Source of the DNA: Paracoccaceae bacterium
Lineage (GTDB): Bacteria; Pseudomonadota; Alphaproteobacteria; Rhodobacterales; Rhodobacteraceae
NCBI GenBank assembly: GCA_004153385.1
Contig: SDAL01000001.1
Span: 1,691,392-1,755,391 of the forward strand
Reading direction: 5' to 3'
DNA: 64,000 nt
Shown: positions 37,178 through 46,135 of the stretch, in pieces
How positions within the stretch are numbered: position 1 is the stretch's first letter
Layout of the letters: each line of letters opens with the position of its first letter
Translations under genes and position numbers: made by a program
Notes under the pieces: generated by a model
Told to the model about the DNA's origin: nothing
Database searches by the model: none
The model's input: the letters and a program-made list of their open reading frames with translations, nothing else

Positions 37178-37808
37178 TGGATGTTCCTCCATCCGGGTTG
37201 GGTACCGAGGCTGCAACACCGCCGCGCGCCTTCAGCGCCTCGGCCACGTGTTCTGCATCATCTAATGCCAGAATTGTGAGCGGCATGACAAGGCGCCAGT
37301 TCGCCCGCCGTATGGAACGTGCGCGCCACGCGTGATGCAGCTGGCGGGCGCGCTCGGCGAAATTGGGGGTAAAACGGATCATCAGCGCGACGCCCAGCTC
37401 GGCAGGGCGGGTGTTCATCCCGAGGCGAGCGGCGGGGCGCAAGAGCCACGCAATGACATCCAGCATATCTGAAAGGCGGGTGGTCATGGTGACCAGATTG
37501 GCCATGGCGACAGCGGTCAGGATGCGCAGCGCGATATTGGCCCCCTCATGCCAGTCGCCTGCCAGCCCGTGCCACAGCGCAATCAGCACCGCCACCCACA
37601 TCACCGGCCGCAGGCGCGACAGACCCGCGCGCAGAAAAGCCCATGGCGGCAGGGCATAGACCCCCAGCGTCAGCGCGAGGGCGGCCCCAAGCCACGCGGT
37701 ATCGGGGGCAAAAAACAGCGCCAGCGTGGCCACACACAGCGCGCCCAGCTTTGCGCCGGCCCGCCAGCGATGGGCGCGGGTTTCAACCGGCGAGGTCAGA
37801 GAGATCAT
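37167..37808 (-). CDS. bioN: Biotin ECF transporter transmembrane subunit BioN
   Basis: This 213-residue EcfT-type scaffold protein of the biotin importer has hydrophobic helices in its N-terminal half, then the coupling helices with Ala-Arg-Gly (EALKARGG) near the end and ARQLHHAWRARSIRRA, which contact the ATPase. I start it at 37808 (MISLTSPVETR), overlapping the bioM 3' end by 26 bases. It is positioned between bioM and bioY. Confidence 0.9.
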   Translation of the reverse strand: MISLTSPVETRAHRWRAGAKLGALCVATLALFFAPDTAWLGAALALTLGVYALPPWAFLRAGLSRLRPVMWVAVLIALWHGLAGDWHEGANIALRILTAVAMANLVTMTTRLSDMLDVIAWLLRPAARLGMNTRPAELGVALMIRFTPNFAERARQLHHAWRARSIRRANWRLVMPLTILALDDAEHVAEALKARGGVAASVPNPDGGTSNGT

Positions 37809-38511
37809 CGCCCGCCCCCAATTTTGACATATGCGCGCGGTAGTCCGCCAAAAGCGGCGCGGGCGGGCCTGCGCGATGCAGGCGGCCGGCCTCGATCCAC
37901 AGGACATGGTCATAGCCATGCAGGCAATCGGGATCATGGGTGATATGGATCAGTGCCTGCGGAAGTGCGTGGAAATACCGCATCAATTGCCCCCTGATCG
38001 CCAGATCAAGTCCGGAGAACGGCTCGTCAAGGATGATCACCTGCGGCTCCATCGCAAGAATGGCCATCAGGCAGACCAATTGTTTCTGGCCTTGTGACAG
38101 GGTGGCGATATTGGCCTCGCGCCAGTGGGTCTTGCCAAACCGCGCCAGTGTGCGGTCGGTGATCAGGGCGGCCTCGGCCTTGGTGCGGCCCATCTGGCGC
38201 AGGCCGAAGGCCAACTCCTCGGCGACTGTGGGGAAGATGATCTGGTGGTCAGGGTTCTGGAACAGGATGCCGATATGGCCAAGCGCGGCGCGCCGGTCGC
38301 GGGCGGGATCGATCCCGTTCAGCCGCAGCGTGCCGGTGTCGGGGGCCACAAGCCCCGCCACCACCCGCGCCAGTGTGGATTTGCCCGATCCGTTGCGTCC
38401 CACCACCCCTGTACGGTGCAGCGTCAGATCCAAGGTGATCGCATCAAGCACCGTCTTCGATCCGAGGCGGAGCGTGACATCCCCGAGATGCAGATGCGAT
38501 GCATGCGCCAT
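37783..38511 (-). CDS. bioM: Biotin ECF transporter ATPase BioM
   Basis: This 242-residue energising ATPase has Walker A GRNGSGKST, Q-loop ILFQNPDHQ, signature LSQGQKQLVCL (Gln in place of the second Gly, common in EcfA-type proteins), Walker B VIILDEPFSGLD and H-loop ITHD. CAGGAGGG precedes the ATG. It is the first gene of the bioMNY operon. Confidence 0.94.
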   Translation of the reverse strand: MAHASHLHLGDVTLRLGSKTVLDAITLDLTLHRTGVVGRNGSGKSTLARVVAGLVAPDTGTLRLNGIDPARDRRAALGHIGILFQNPDHQIIFPTVAEELAFGLRQMGRTKAEAALITDRTLARFGKTHWREANIATLSQGQKQLVCLMAILAMEPQVIILDEPFSGLDLAIRGQLMRYFHALPQALIHITHDPDCLHGYDHVLWIEAGRLHRAGPPAPLLADYRAHMSKLGAGDDLSDLAG

Positions 38512-38966
38512 GACGCCCTCCTGTCAGATGTGCGGTGGCGGTCTGATGCCTGTTTCGCGGGTCTATTGCAAGCGCGCTGCGTGCCCGCGGGGGGAGGCGC
38601 AAAACGCGCGGGGGAGGGGGGCCCGTCCGTTTTTCGCGGCCATGCGGGGCAGGCAGGCCCAGCCCGCGCGATCGTGCACCATTGGCCGCGCGCGCGAGAT
38701 TAAGGCCCGTCAGTCTAAGCCGTGTATGTCAAAGGCCAGCGTCTCTATGGCCCGCGCGACAGGCACCTGTGGGAAGAGGCGCGTCGATATGCGCCACCCG
38801 GGTTTGTGCGATGGTCCGTGGCCCCGAGGCGATGGCCAGCGCAGGCCCGATGATGTGGCTGTCACGGTTAAGGCAGGGTAGGGCAGGGCGGGGGAAGGGG
38901 GCGTTGCGTCGCCCCGAACGGGGGCGGGGCCTTGCGTGTGCCGCAAGGCCCCGCCTGATGTGTCGA
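38512..38966. other. Gap between bioM and yghU
   Basis: 455 GC-rich bases without a supportable gene. The bioMNY promoter must lie just above 38520. Nothing else recognised. Confidence 0.4.
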
Positions 38967-39800
38967 TCAGTCCAGATCGGCGGGGCTATGGCGTTCTGCC
39001 ACGCCCTTTTCAGGATCGCTCTGGTTGACGCGGCGACCGCGCAGAACGGCCGTGCGGGCGCCGACCTCGTCTGCCCAGCGTTTGAGGTGGGTATATTGAT
39101 CGGCCTGCAGGAAGGTCGCCGCATCGCCATAGGCGCGGCCTTCGACCAGCGCGCCATACCACGGGTAGATCGCGATATCGGCAATGGTGTAATCGGCCCC
39201 CGCGATGAAGCGGTGATCGGCCAGCTGCCGGTCCAGCACATCCATCTGGCGCTTGGCCTCCATCGCGTAACGGTTGATCGGGTATTCCAGCTTCTCGGGC
39301 GCGTAGGCGTAGAAATGGCCGAAACCGCCCCCAAGGAACGGGGCAGATCCCATCTGCCACATCAGCCAGTTGATAACCTCGGCCCGCGCGGCACCGGAGG
39401 CGGGCAGGAAGGCCCCGAATTTCTCGGCCAGATAAAGCATGATCGAGCCTGATTCAAACAGCCGGACCGGGGCCTCGCCGCTGCGGTCCACCATCGCTGG
39501 GATCTTGGAATTGGGGTTTACCTCAACAAAGCCGGAGCTGAACTGGTCCAGATCCATGATGTTGATCAGCCAGGCATCGTATTCGGCGCCGGTATGGCCT
39601 GCCTCGAGCAATTCCTCGAGCAGGATCGAGACCTTCTGCCCGTTCGGTGTGCCCAGCGAATACAGCTGAAGATCATGATCGCCTACGGGCAGCGCGCGAT
39701 CAAACCGTGGCCCTGCGGTGGGCTGGTTGATGGCCCCGAAGCGGCCCCCTGTGGTGTCGGGCGGGGTCCAGACGGCGGGCGGTGTGTAGGTCTCGCTCAT
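38967..39800 (-). CDS. yghU: Glutathione S-transferase family disulfide-bond oxidoreductase, YghU-like
   Basis: This 277-residue nu-class GST-like enzyme binds glutathione and reduces disulfides or peroxides. Family segments are NQPTAGPRFDRALP, LYSLGTPNGQKVSILLEELL (TPNGQKV in place of a catalytic Tyr or Cys), NPNSKIPAMVDRSG, LFESGSIMLYLAEKF and the long GGGFGHFYAYAPEK insert. The length equals YghU. It is a single-gene unit, and a loose parS-like palindrome lies 40 bases before its start. Confidence 0.92.
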   Translation of the reverse strand: MSETYTPPAVWTPPDTTGGRFGAINQPTAGPRFDRALPVGDHDLQLYSLGTPNGQKVSILLEELLEAGHTGAEYDAWLINIMDLDQFSSGFVEVNPNSKIPAMVDRSGEAPVRLFESGSIMLYLAEKFGAFLPASGAARAEVINWLMWQMGSAPFLGGGFGHFYAYAPEKLEYPINRYAMEAKRQMDVLDRQLADHRFIAGADYTIADIAIYPWYGALVEGRAYGDAATFLQADQYTHLKRWADEVGARTAVLRGRRVNQSDPEKGVAERHSPADLD

Positions 39801-40137
39801 GGGCAGGTCCTTTCGGTCGGTTTGCGATAGGCGCGGATCCTTTCCCCGCGGGAAAAGGCGGCACGTGCGGTCCTGCCATAACCTAGCGGCTAATCGTCAC
39901 AAGAGAAGGGGCCGGCGGGGAAAACTTCCCCCCATTGCCGCGCGGTGGCTGTGCTGTGATGCGCGGGGGGGCGGCGGGGCATGTGCACGCGCGCCCGCGT
40001 GGCTGATAGGATTTTGACAGGGCTGCGCGAAATTCGGCGATATCTTGCACCCATGCGCTGGTTTTTGTTTACATGCGCCGAAGATACGCGCAGCACAGGG
40101 CGCGATAGACCCCATAACGGAGAGGGAGCGCGGGACG
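39801..40137. promoter_or_regulatory. Divergent promoter region yghU / xylitol dehydrogenase
   Basis: 337 non-coding bases between divergent genes. It holds an extended palindrome at 39840-39857 and the inverted pair GGGGAA/TTCCCC with a 3-base spacer at 39917-39931. Promoters cannot be assigned exactly. Confidence 0.4.
39840..39857. repeat. Loose parS-like palindrome copy 8 (upstream of yghU)
   Basis: CTTTCCCCGCGGGAAAAG keeps the CCCCGCGGG core but has arms lengthened by one base. It is the outermost of the family seen in the window. Confidence 0.4.
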
Positions 40138-41175
40138 ATGGATGCATTGGTTTTGGAGGAAAAGGGCAAGCTGTCCTTGCGGGAGTTCGACCTGGATACA
40201 ACGCTGGGCCCGAAAGATGTGCGTATCAAGACGCATACTGTAGGTATCTGCGGCTCTGATGTGCATTATTACACGCACGGGAAAATCGGACATTTTGTTG
40301 TGAACGCGCCGATGGTGTTGGGCCACGAAGCGTCTGGCACGGTGCTGGAGGTGGGCGCCGAGGTGCGCGGACTGGCCCCGGGTGATCGTGTGTGCATGGA
40401 GCCGGGCATCCCCGATCCGACCTCGCGCGCGGCCAAGCTGGGCATGTATAACGTGGATCCGGCCGTGAAATTCTGGGCGACCCCGCCCGTGCACGGCTGC
40501 CTGACGCCCGAGGTGGTGCATCCTGCGGCCTTCACCTACAAGCTGCCTGATCAGGTGAGCTTTGGCGAAGGGGCGATGGTGGAACCCTTTGCCATCGGGA
40601 TGCAGGCGGCCTTGCGCGCGCGCATCCAGCCCGGTGATGTGGCCGTGGTCACAGGCGCAGGTCCGATCGGCATGATGGTCGCGCTGGCCGCGCTGGCGGG
40701 CGGCTGCGCCAAGGTGATCGTGGCAGACATGGCCCAGCCCAAGCTGGACATCATCGCCGCCTATGACGGGATCGAGACCGTCAATATCCGCACCACCCCC
40801 GCAGCCGAGGCCGTGGCGCAAGCCACCGACGGATGGGGCGCGGATGTGGTGTTTGAATGCTCTGGCGCGGCGCGGGCGATTTTGGGCGTGGCCGAACTGG
40901 CGCGTCCGGGCGGGGCGGTTGTTCTGGTGGGGATGCCGGTTGATCCGGTGCCGGTGGATATCGTCGGTCTTCAGGCGAAAGAGCTGCGTGTCGAGACGGT
41001 GTTCCGCTATGCCAATGTCTATGATCGCGCGATTGCCCTGATTGCTTCGGGCAAGGTCGATTTGAAACCGTTGATCAGCGATACGGTCGATTTCGCCGAT
41101 GCGATTGCAGGGTTTGATCGTGCGGTCGAGGCGCGCGAGACCGATGTGAAGCTGCAAATCCGTATGCCGGATTAA
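40138..41175 (+). CDS. NAD-dependent xylitol/polyol dehydrogenase (zinc MDR family)
   Basis: This 345-residue medium-chain dehydrogenase would oxidise a polyol such as xylitol to D-xylulose. Catalytic zinc ligands lie in [17 protein letters not shown] and GHEASG. The nucleotide fold is [11 protein letters not shown]. The usual four-cysteine structural zinc loop is replaced by [23 protein letters not shown], as in bacterial xylitol dehydrogenases. AGAGGGAG lies about ten bases before the ATG at 40138. It is a lone gene 16 kb from the pentitol operon and may feed the same pathway. Confidence 0.87.
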   Translation: MDALVLEEKGKLSLREFDLDTTLGPKDVRIKTHTVGICGSDVHYYTHGKIGHFVVNAPMVLGHEASGTVLEVGAEVRGLAPGDRVCMEPGIPDPTSRAAKLGMYNVDPAVKFWATPPVHGCLTPEVVHPAAFTYKLPDQVSFGEGAMVEPFAIGMQAALRARIQPGDVAVVTGAGPIGMMVALAALAGGCAKVIVADMAQPKLDIIAAYDGIETVNIRTTPAAEAVAQATDGWGADVVFECSGAARAILGVAELARPGGAVVLVGMPVDPVPVDIVGLQAKELRVETVFRYANVYDRAIALIASGKVDLKPLISDTVDFADAIAGFDRAVEARETDVKLQIRMPD

Positions 41176-41251
41176 CACCGGTGGCCGTCGTGCGTGGCGT
41201 GCCCCTTGTCGCAGGGCGCGCCACGTCAGCCATGGCCGGGCGCACGAAAAA

Positions 41252-41280
41252 GCCGCGCCTCCCTGCTGTGGAGGCGCGGC
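41252..41280 (-). terminator. Rho-independent terminator after the PRC-barrel gene
   Basis: Perfect 11-bp stem GCCGCGCCTCC/GGAGGCGCGGC with a 7-base loop, followed on the minus strand by five T residues. It lies 28 bases below the PRC gene stop, and the hairpin may also help the convergent dehydrogenase. Confidence 0.88.
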
Positions 41281-41307
41281 CTGTGGTCGGGATTTAGCGA
41301 TCAGGTG

Positions 41308-41973
41308 TTACTGGGTCGCGGTTCCGGTTTCAGCGCCGGTGGATGTGCCCATATCACCTTCCGCACCTGTGGCGGGCGGCGGGGTTTCTTTCTCGCGGTA
41401 CTGGTATTCGGGGGCGGCATCGGCCTGATCACGGGTCATGTCGAGCATGATCTGGTTGCCGTCGAACTGGACATCCAGTTTTTTGTAATCCACCGCGATG
41501 TCTTTGGCACCCATACCGAGGAAGCCACCGACCGACAGAATAACAGCCTCGATCTGGCCATCATCGGTGATGATGAAATCCTTAATGTCGCCGATCTTGT
41601 CGCCTTCGGGCGAGGTCACAGCCGTGCTGCGCAGCCAGCTGCCGACCATTTCGGACGATTGCTGTTGCTCGACCACCGCATCAGAGGGCGGAACGGCGGC
41701 TTCTTCTGTGGCCATGTCATCGGTGCCCGCGTCGGCATCGGTTGCCATGTTATCGTTGGCTGTGTCGCCATCGGTCATCGTGTCGTTGGACATGTCGCCT
41801 TCGGCTGCCATGCCGGTATCGCCGGTGGTGGTGGTTGTGGTGGTGCTGGTGGCGCCATCCATCTGACCTTGTTCCATCTGGCTGTCCGTCTTGGTGTCAG
41901 GTGTGTCCTGAGCAAGAACGGGGTTTGCGATCAGCGGCAGGGCCGCAACGGTAAGGTATAGAAATTTTTTCAT
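41308..41973 (-). CDS. Secreted PRC-barrel domain protein with low-complexity linker
   Basis: This 221-residue exported protein has a signal peptide (MKKFLYLTVAALPLIANPVLAQ) and a long acidic linker (about 35-95) rich in Thr, Met, Asp and Ala, including a run of seven Thr. A PRC-barrel follows at about 105-185 (WLRSTAVTSPEGDKIGDIKDFIITDDGQIEAVILSVGG), then a short acidic tail. GAAGGAGG precedes the ATG. PRC-barrels mediate protein or RNA contacts; periplasmic versions are common in alphaproteobacteria with unknown role. Confidence 0.88.
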   Translation of the reverse strand: MKKFLYLTVAALPLIANPVLAQDTPDTKTDSQMEQGQMDGATSTTTTTTTGDTGMAAEGDMSNDTMTDGDTANDNMATDADAGTDDMATEEAAVPPSDAVVEQQQSSEMVGSWLRSTAVTSPEGDKIGDIKDFIITDDGQIEAVILSVGGFLGMGAKDIAVDYKKLDVQFDGNQIMLDMTRDQADAAPEYQYREKETPPPATGAEGDMGTSTGAETGTATQ

Positions 41974-42435
41974 CGATCAGTCCTCCTTCGGGAAGCCAAC
42001 CGCCAGAAGGCAAAGCGGTTCCGGCAGGGCGCGCGGGATCGGCAGGCTTTCGCCGAAATTTGGCATACAGGTCAGGGCAGGATCTGGCGAGGGTTGTGAG
42101 AATACGGGTTAACGGTTTGGAAAATATAGGAAAAAATCAAGGGTGATGTTTCGTCCATTGATTTGCCGGTTCGCATTGGCGTTCTGATGATCCCGTGGAA
42201 ACTGCCCGTTTATTGGGCAGGTTTTGAAAGGCCGAGAAGAAAAAACTAAAAAACTTTGGAACCGGTGCGGGCATCTTGGCCTGCATCTGCAAATGGCAGT
42301 GGGGCATGGCGCCTAAGGCCGTGGTTCGACGCCTCCGCGTGCCGCCGCATAAGCGGTCAGCGCGCCATTGTCCCGCATCTTGCGGGCGGAAAGGTTTCAC
42401 GCCCACGGCCAGCCGCAGACCCGCACCCCCTTATG
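41974..42435. other. Gap between the PRC-barrel and rhlE genes
   Basis: About 460 bases without a supportable gene. The part 42060-42260 is AT-richer and should hold the PRC gene promoter. The rest is GC-rich with no recognised feature. Confidence 0.35.
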
Positions 42436-42470
42436 AAAATGCCCCCGCCGGCGGAACCGGCAGGGGCATG
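42436..42470 (-). terminator. Rho-independent terminator after rhlE
   Basis: On the minus strand an imperfect GC stem (ATGCCCCTGCCGG.. with CCGGCGGGGGCAT) is followed by four T residues. It lies about 40 bases past the helicase stop. Confidence 0.78.
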
Positions 42471-42509
42471 AAAGACGCATCAGATGAGGCGCTCTTTGGC
42501 ATGCGTGAT

Positions 42510-43841
42510 TTACGCGCCTTGGCGTGCAGGCTTGCGCCGGCGCGGCTTTGCACCGGGTTTGCCATTCGCGGGCGCGGCACCGAACGCAGGTTTCGGTCCG
42601 CGCGAGCGGTTCTGTCCGCCGTTGCCACCGCCACCGGGACGCCCGCCACGGGCACCGTTGCCGCCACCACCGCCACCGTTACCACGGCGCGATTTCGGGG
42701 CCGAAACGGCGGCCGGACGATCACCCGACACAACCGGAATGTCGATTTTCATCAGACGTTCGATTTGTGTCAGAAGATCGACCTCCTCGGCCGAGCAGAA
42801 CGCAATCGCCTGACCTTCAAGGCCTGCGCGCGCGGTCCGGCCGATGCGGTGCACATAGCTGTCGGGCACCTCTGGCAGATCGTAGTTGATCACATAAGAC
42901 ACGCCCGGAATATCGATCCCGCGGGCGGCCACGTCGGTCGCCACCAGAATGGTGGTGGTGCCATCGCGGAAACCCTTGATCGCGCGGTCGCGCTGGCCCT
43001 GGCTTTTGTTGCCGTGGATCGAGGCGGCAGAGAAGCCGTCTTTTTCCAGACCGTTTTTCAGTTTCTCTGCGCCATGTTTCGTGCGGCAGAATACCAGCGT
43101 CAGCGCGCCCAGATCATTGGTCAGCAAATCGCGCAATTTGCGCGGCTTGGCGGCCTTGTCCATGAAATGGACCGACTGGCTGACCTTGTCTGCGGCCTTG
43201 CCGGGGGGCGAGACCTGCACGCGCTGGGGATTTGTGAGGTAGGCGCGCGACAGCTCTTCCATCTGTTTGGGCATGGTGGCCGAAAACAGCATGGTCTGGC
43301 GCGGCGTACCCAGCTTGGGTGCGATTTTGCGCAGCGCATGGATGAAGCCCAGATCCAGCATCTGGTCGGCCTCGTCAAGGACAAGGTGCTTCACGGTGGA
43401 GAGGTTGACAGAGCCACGGTCCATCAGGTCGATCAGGCGACCCGGCGTGGCCACGAGGATATCGCACCCACGATGCAGCGCGCCGATCTGGCGGTTGATC
43501 GATTGGCCGCCGACCACAGTGATGATGTGGACATTGGTGTTCAGCGTCAGCTTGCGCAGGCCGTCGGCGATCTGGTTGACCAGTTCGCGCGTGGGCGCAA
43601 GGATCAGCGATTTGGCGGTTTTGGGCGCCGGTTTGGCGGGGTTGGCCAGCAGGTGGTCGATCAGCGGCAGACCGAAGGCCAGCGTTTTGCCGGTACCGGT
43701 TTGTGCAAGACCCAAGATATCATGGCCTTCCATCGCAAGGGGGATAGCCTTGTTCTGGATCGGGGTCGGCTCTTTGAAACCGTTATGTGCCAGCGCAGCG
43801 TTGAGGGCCGGTTGAAGGCCCAGCATGTCGAAATCGAACAT
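42510..43841 (-). CDS. rhlE: DEAD-box ATP-dependent RNA helicase, RhlE-like
   Basis: This 443-residue RNA helicase has the motif series Q-motif FKEPTPIQ, Walker A AQTGTGKT, PTRELV, VATPGRL, DEAD in LVLDEADQMLDLGF, SATMP, VFCRTK, VATDVAARGIDIPGVSYVINYD and HRIGRTARAG. After about residue 375 a disordered Gly/Asn/Arg/Pro-rich tail ends in RRRKPARQGA, typical of RhlE and likely to bind RNA. Roles are in ribosome assembly, RNA turnover and cold growth. A single-gene unit with its own terminator. Confidence 0.93.
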   Translation of the reverse strand: MFDFDMLGLQPALNAALAHNGFKEPTPIQNKAIPLAMEGHDILGLAQTGTGKTLAFGLPLIDHLLANPAKPAPKTAKSLILAPTRELVNQIADGLRKLTLNTNVHIITVVGGQSINRQIGALHRGCDILVATPGRLIDLMDRGSVNLSTVKHLVLDEADQMLDLGFIHALRKIAPKLGTPRQTMLFSATMPKQMEELSRAYLTNPQRVQVSPPGKAADKVSQSVHFMDKAAKPRKLRDLLTNDLGALTLVFCRTKHGAEKLKNGLEKDGFSAASIHGNKSQGQRDRAIKGFRDGTTTILVATDVAARGIDIPGVSYVINYDLPEVPDSYVHRIGRTARAGLEGQAIAFCSAEEVDLLTQIERLMKIDIPVVSGDRPAAVSAPKSRRGNGGGGGGNGARGGRPGGGGNGGQNRSRGPKPAFGAAPANGKPGAKPRRRKPARQGA

Positions 43842-44368
43842 ATAAATCCTTTTACAGCCCGTGCGATATCAATCGCAATCGAGCAAGACCGCCCATGGAC
43901 GGTCAACGAGGGTTGCGCCTAACCTCTGGATCGACGGGCGTGTCCCGTGCGGTCCGGTCTGGCGAACAGAACCCTGCGTGATGGGGAACCGATGGGTTGG
44001 ACGCTGTTATGCCCGATTTGAATCGGGGCACGGCTTGCTCACGCGGCGGCGCAACGTCTGCGGCGGTCTATGCAAGGGTTTGGCCGAAATGTCAACCCCG
44101 CAGATCGCGCAATGGCGCAGCCGTGACGTCGTGCGGGCAGGGCCGTGTACAATGGCGCGCGGTGCCTTGCGCGGCTGGGATCGGGAGATGTGCAGATGGA
44201 TGTAGCGCCGCGGGGCAGGGGCGCGCGCCAGGTGCCCCGAGGCGATGATCGCAGGAGCGGATGGTAGCGGGCGTGGCTGGTAGGGGAGGGGGCCCCGCAT
44301 CTGGTGCACGGGGCCGCACGTGGTGATCGGGCGGGTTGGTGCACCCGCCCCGCCCGATCCGGCGCGGG
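43842..44368. other. Gap upstream of rhlE and downstream of dppF
   Basis: 527 bases with no convincing gene. It contains the rhlE leader and promoter. A long untranslated leader would fit cold control but cannot be shown from sequence. Confidence 0.35.
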
Positions 44369-45280
44369 TCAGCCGATGACGGGTCGATCCGTGCCTGTTT
44401 GGCCCCTATCCGTTGGGCCCGTGTCCGCTTTGCCCGCATCCGCTTTGCCCGTGCGCGCGGCGCGACGGCGTTCCACCCGCGCGCGGATGGCCGACAGATC
44501 GGTCACCGGTGTCGCGGCAAACAGGGTTTGCGTATAGGGATGGCGCGGATCGGTGAAGATCTGGTCGCGGCTGGCCTGCTCCACGGCCTCGCCCTTGTTC
44601 ATGACCATCACATCATCGGCGATATAGCGCACAACCGACAGATCGTGGCTGATGAACACATACGTCAGGTTCATCTCCTCTTGCAGATCCGACAGCAGGT
44701 TGAGCACCTGCGCCTGCACCGACAGATCAAGGGCGGATACGGCCTCATCCAGCACCAGCAGATCGGGGTTGAGCATGAGCGCGCGGGCAATCGCGATCCG
44801 CTGGCGCTGACCGCCCGAGAACATATGCGGATAGCGGTTATAATGCGCCCGCATCAGCCCGACCTTTTCCAGCATCGCCTCGGCGCGTTCACGCCGTTCG
44901 GGGCCGGGGATTTTGGTGTTGAGCAACAAGGGCTCTGTCAGGCAATCGCCCACCTTCTGACGCGGATTGAGCGAGCCATAGGGGTTCTGGAACACCATCT
45001 GCACCTTCGAGCGCAGGGCATGGCTGGGTTTGCGGCGGTCGATATCGACCACCTCGCCGTCGATCTTCAATTCGCCGCCCGACTGGTGGTCGATCAGCGC
45101 GATGATACGGGCCAACGTCGATTTGCCGGACCCGGATTCCCCCACGATGGCAAGGGTTTTGCCCTTCTCGACGGTGAAATCCACGCCCTTGACCGCGCGC
45201 ACGGTGCTTGCGCGCCCGAACATGCCGCCCGAGACATGGTAATCTTGCGTCAGGCCACGGCCTTCAAGAATGATGCTCAT
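44369..45280 (-). CDS. dppF: Dipeptide ABC transporter ATPase DppF
   Basis: This 303-residue ATPase of the peptide importer has Walker [10 protein letters not shown], signature MFSGGQRQRIAIARA, Walker B LLVLDEAVSALD (Ala in place of the usual Pro) and H-loop ISHDL. A C-terminal oligopeptide-transporter extension holds RHPYTQTLFAATP. It overlaps dppD by ATGA and is the last gene of dppABCDF. The poorly conserved basic tail is of no known function. Confidence 0.9.
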   Translation of the reverse strand: MSIILEGRGLTQDYHVSGGMFGRASTVRAVKGVDFTVEKGKTLAIVGESGSGKSTLARIIALIDHQSGGELKIDGEVVDIDRRKPSHALRSKVQMVFQNPYGSLNPRQKVGDCLTEPLLLNTKIPGPERRERAEAMLEKVGLMRAHYNRYPHMFSGGQRQRIAIARALMLNPDLLVLDEAVSALDLSVQAQVLNLLSDLQEEMNLTYVFISHDLSVVRYIADDVMVMNKGEAVEQASRDQIFTDPRHPYTQTLFAATPVTDLSAIRARVERRRAARTGKADAGKADTGPTDRGQTGTDRPVIG

Positions 45281-46131
45281 GGCTGTGCCTCGTTCGTCAT
45301 GTCATTTGGATCGAAGAAATCGGCCACGGTGGGCAGACGGTCACCGGTTGCCAGTTCCGGCAGCGATGCCAGAAGCGCACGGGTATAGGGGTGGCGCGGG
45401 GCTTCGAACAGGGTCAGCACATCGGCCTCTTCCATCTTGCGGCCTTTGTATTGCACCACCACACGGTCGGCGGTTTCGGCCACAACGCCCATGTCATGGG
45501 TGATCAGGATCAGCCCCATGCCGTGGTCTTCTTGCAACTGCAACAACAGATCGAGGATCTGTTTCTGGATCGTGACATCAAGTGCGGTGGTGGGTTCGTC
45601 CGCGATCAGCAGTTTGGGGTTGGTCGCAATCGCGATGGCAATCATCACCCGTTGACATTGGCCACCCGACATCTGGTGGGGGTAGGCGTCGATCTTGGTC
45701 TCGGGCTCGGGGATGCCGACCTGCTTGAACAGATCGATGGCGCGCGCACGTGCGTCACTGCGCGACATCCCGCCGTTGATGCGCAGCACTTCCTCGATCT
45801 GGAAGCCCACGGTGAAGGCGGGGTTGAGCGAGGCGATGGGTTCTTGGAAGATCATCGTGATCTCGCGCCCGATGATGCGACGGCGTTCTGCCCGCGACAT
45901 GTGCAACAGATCAAGCCCGTTATAGCTCATCTCGTCTGCGGTCACGGTGGCGGTGTCGGGCAATAGCCCCATCACCGCCAGCATGGACACCGATTTACCG
46001 GACCCGGATTCGCCCACGATGGCCAGAACCTCGCCCGCGTCCACCTGTGTGTCGATCCCGTCCACGGCCTTGAACGGCCCCGAGGATGTGGCGAAGCTGA
46101 CGGTCAGATTGCGGATTGTTAATAGCGCCAT
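45277..46131 (-). CDS. dppD: Dipeptide ABC transporter ATPase DppD
   Basis: This 284-residue second ATPase has Walker [10 protein letters not shown], signature [16 protein letters not shown], Walker [13 protein letters not shown] and the peptide-family C-terminus [15 protein letters not shown]. It pairs with DppF to drive import. It follows dppC after four bases. Confidence 0.92.
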   Translation of the reverse strand: MALLTIRNLTVSFATSSGPFKAVDGIDTQVDAGEVLAIVGESGSGKSVSMLAVMGLLPDTATVTADEMSYNGLDLLHMSRAERRRIIGREITMIFQEPIASLNPAFTVGFQIEEVLRINGGMSRSDARARAIDLFKQVGIPEPETKIDAYPHQMSGGQCQRVMIAIAIATNPKLLIADEPTTALDVTIQKQILDLLLQLQEDHGMGLILITHDMGVVAETADRVVVQYKGRKMEEADVLTLFEAPRHPYTRALLASLPELATGDRLPTVADFFDPNDMTNEAQP

Positions 46132-46135
46132 TGTG

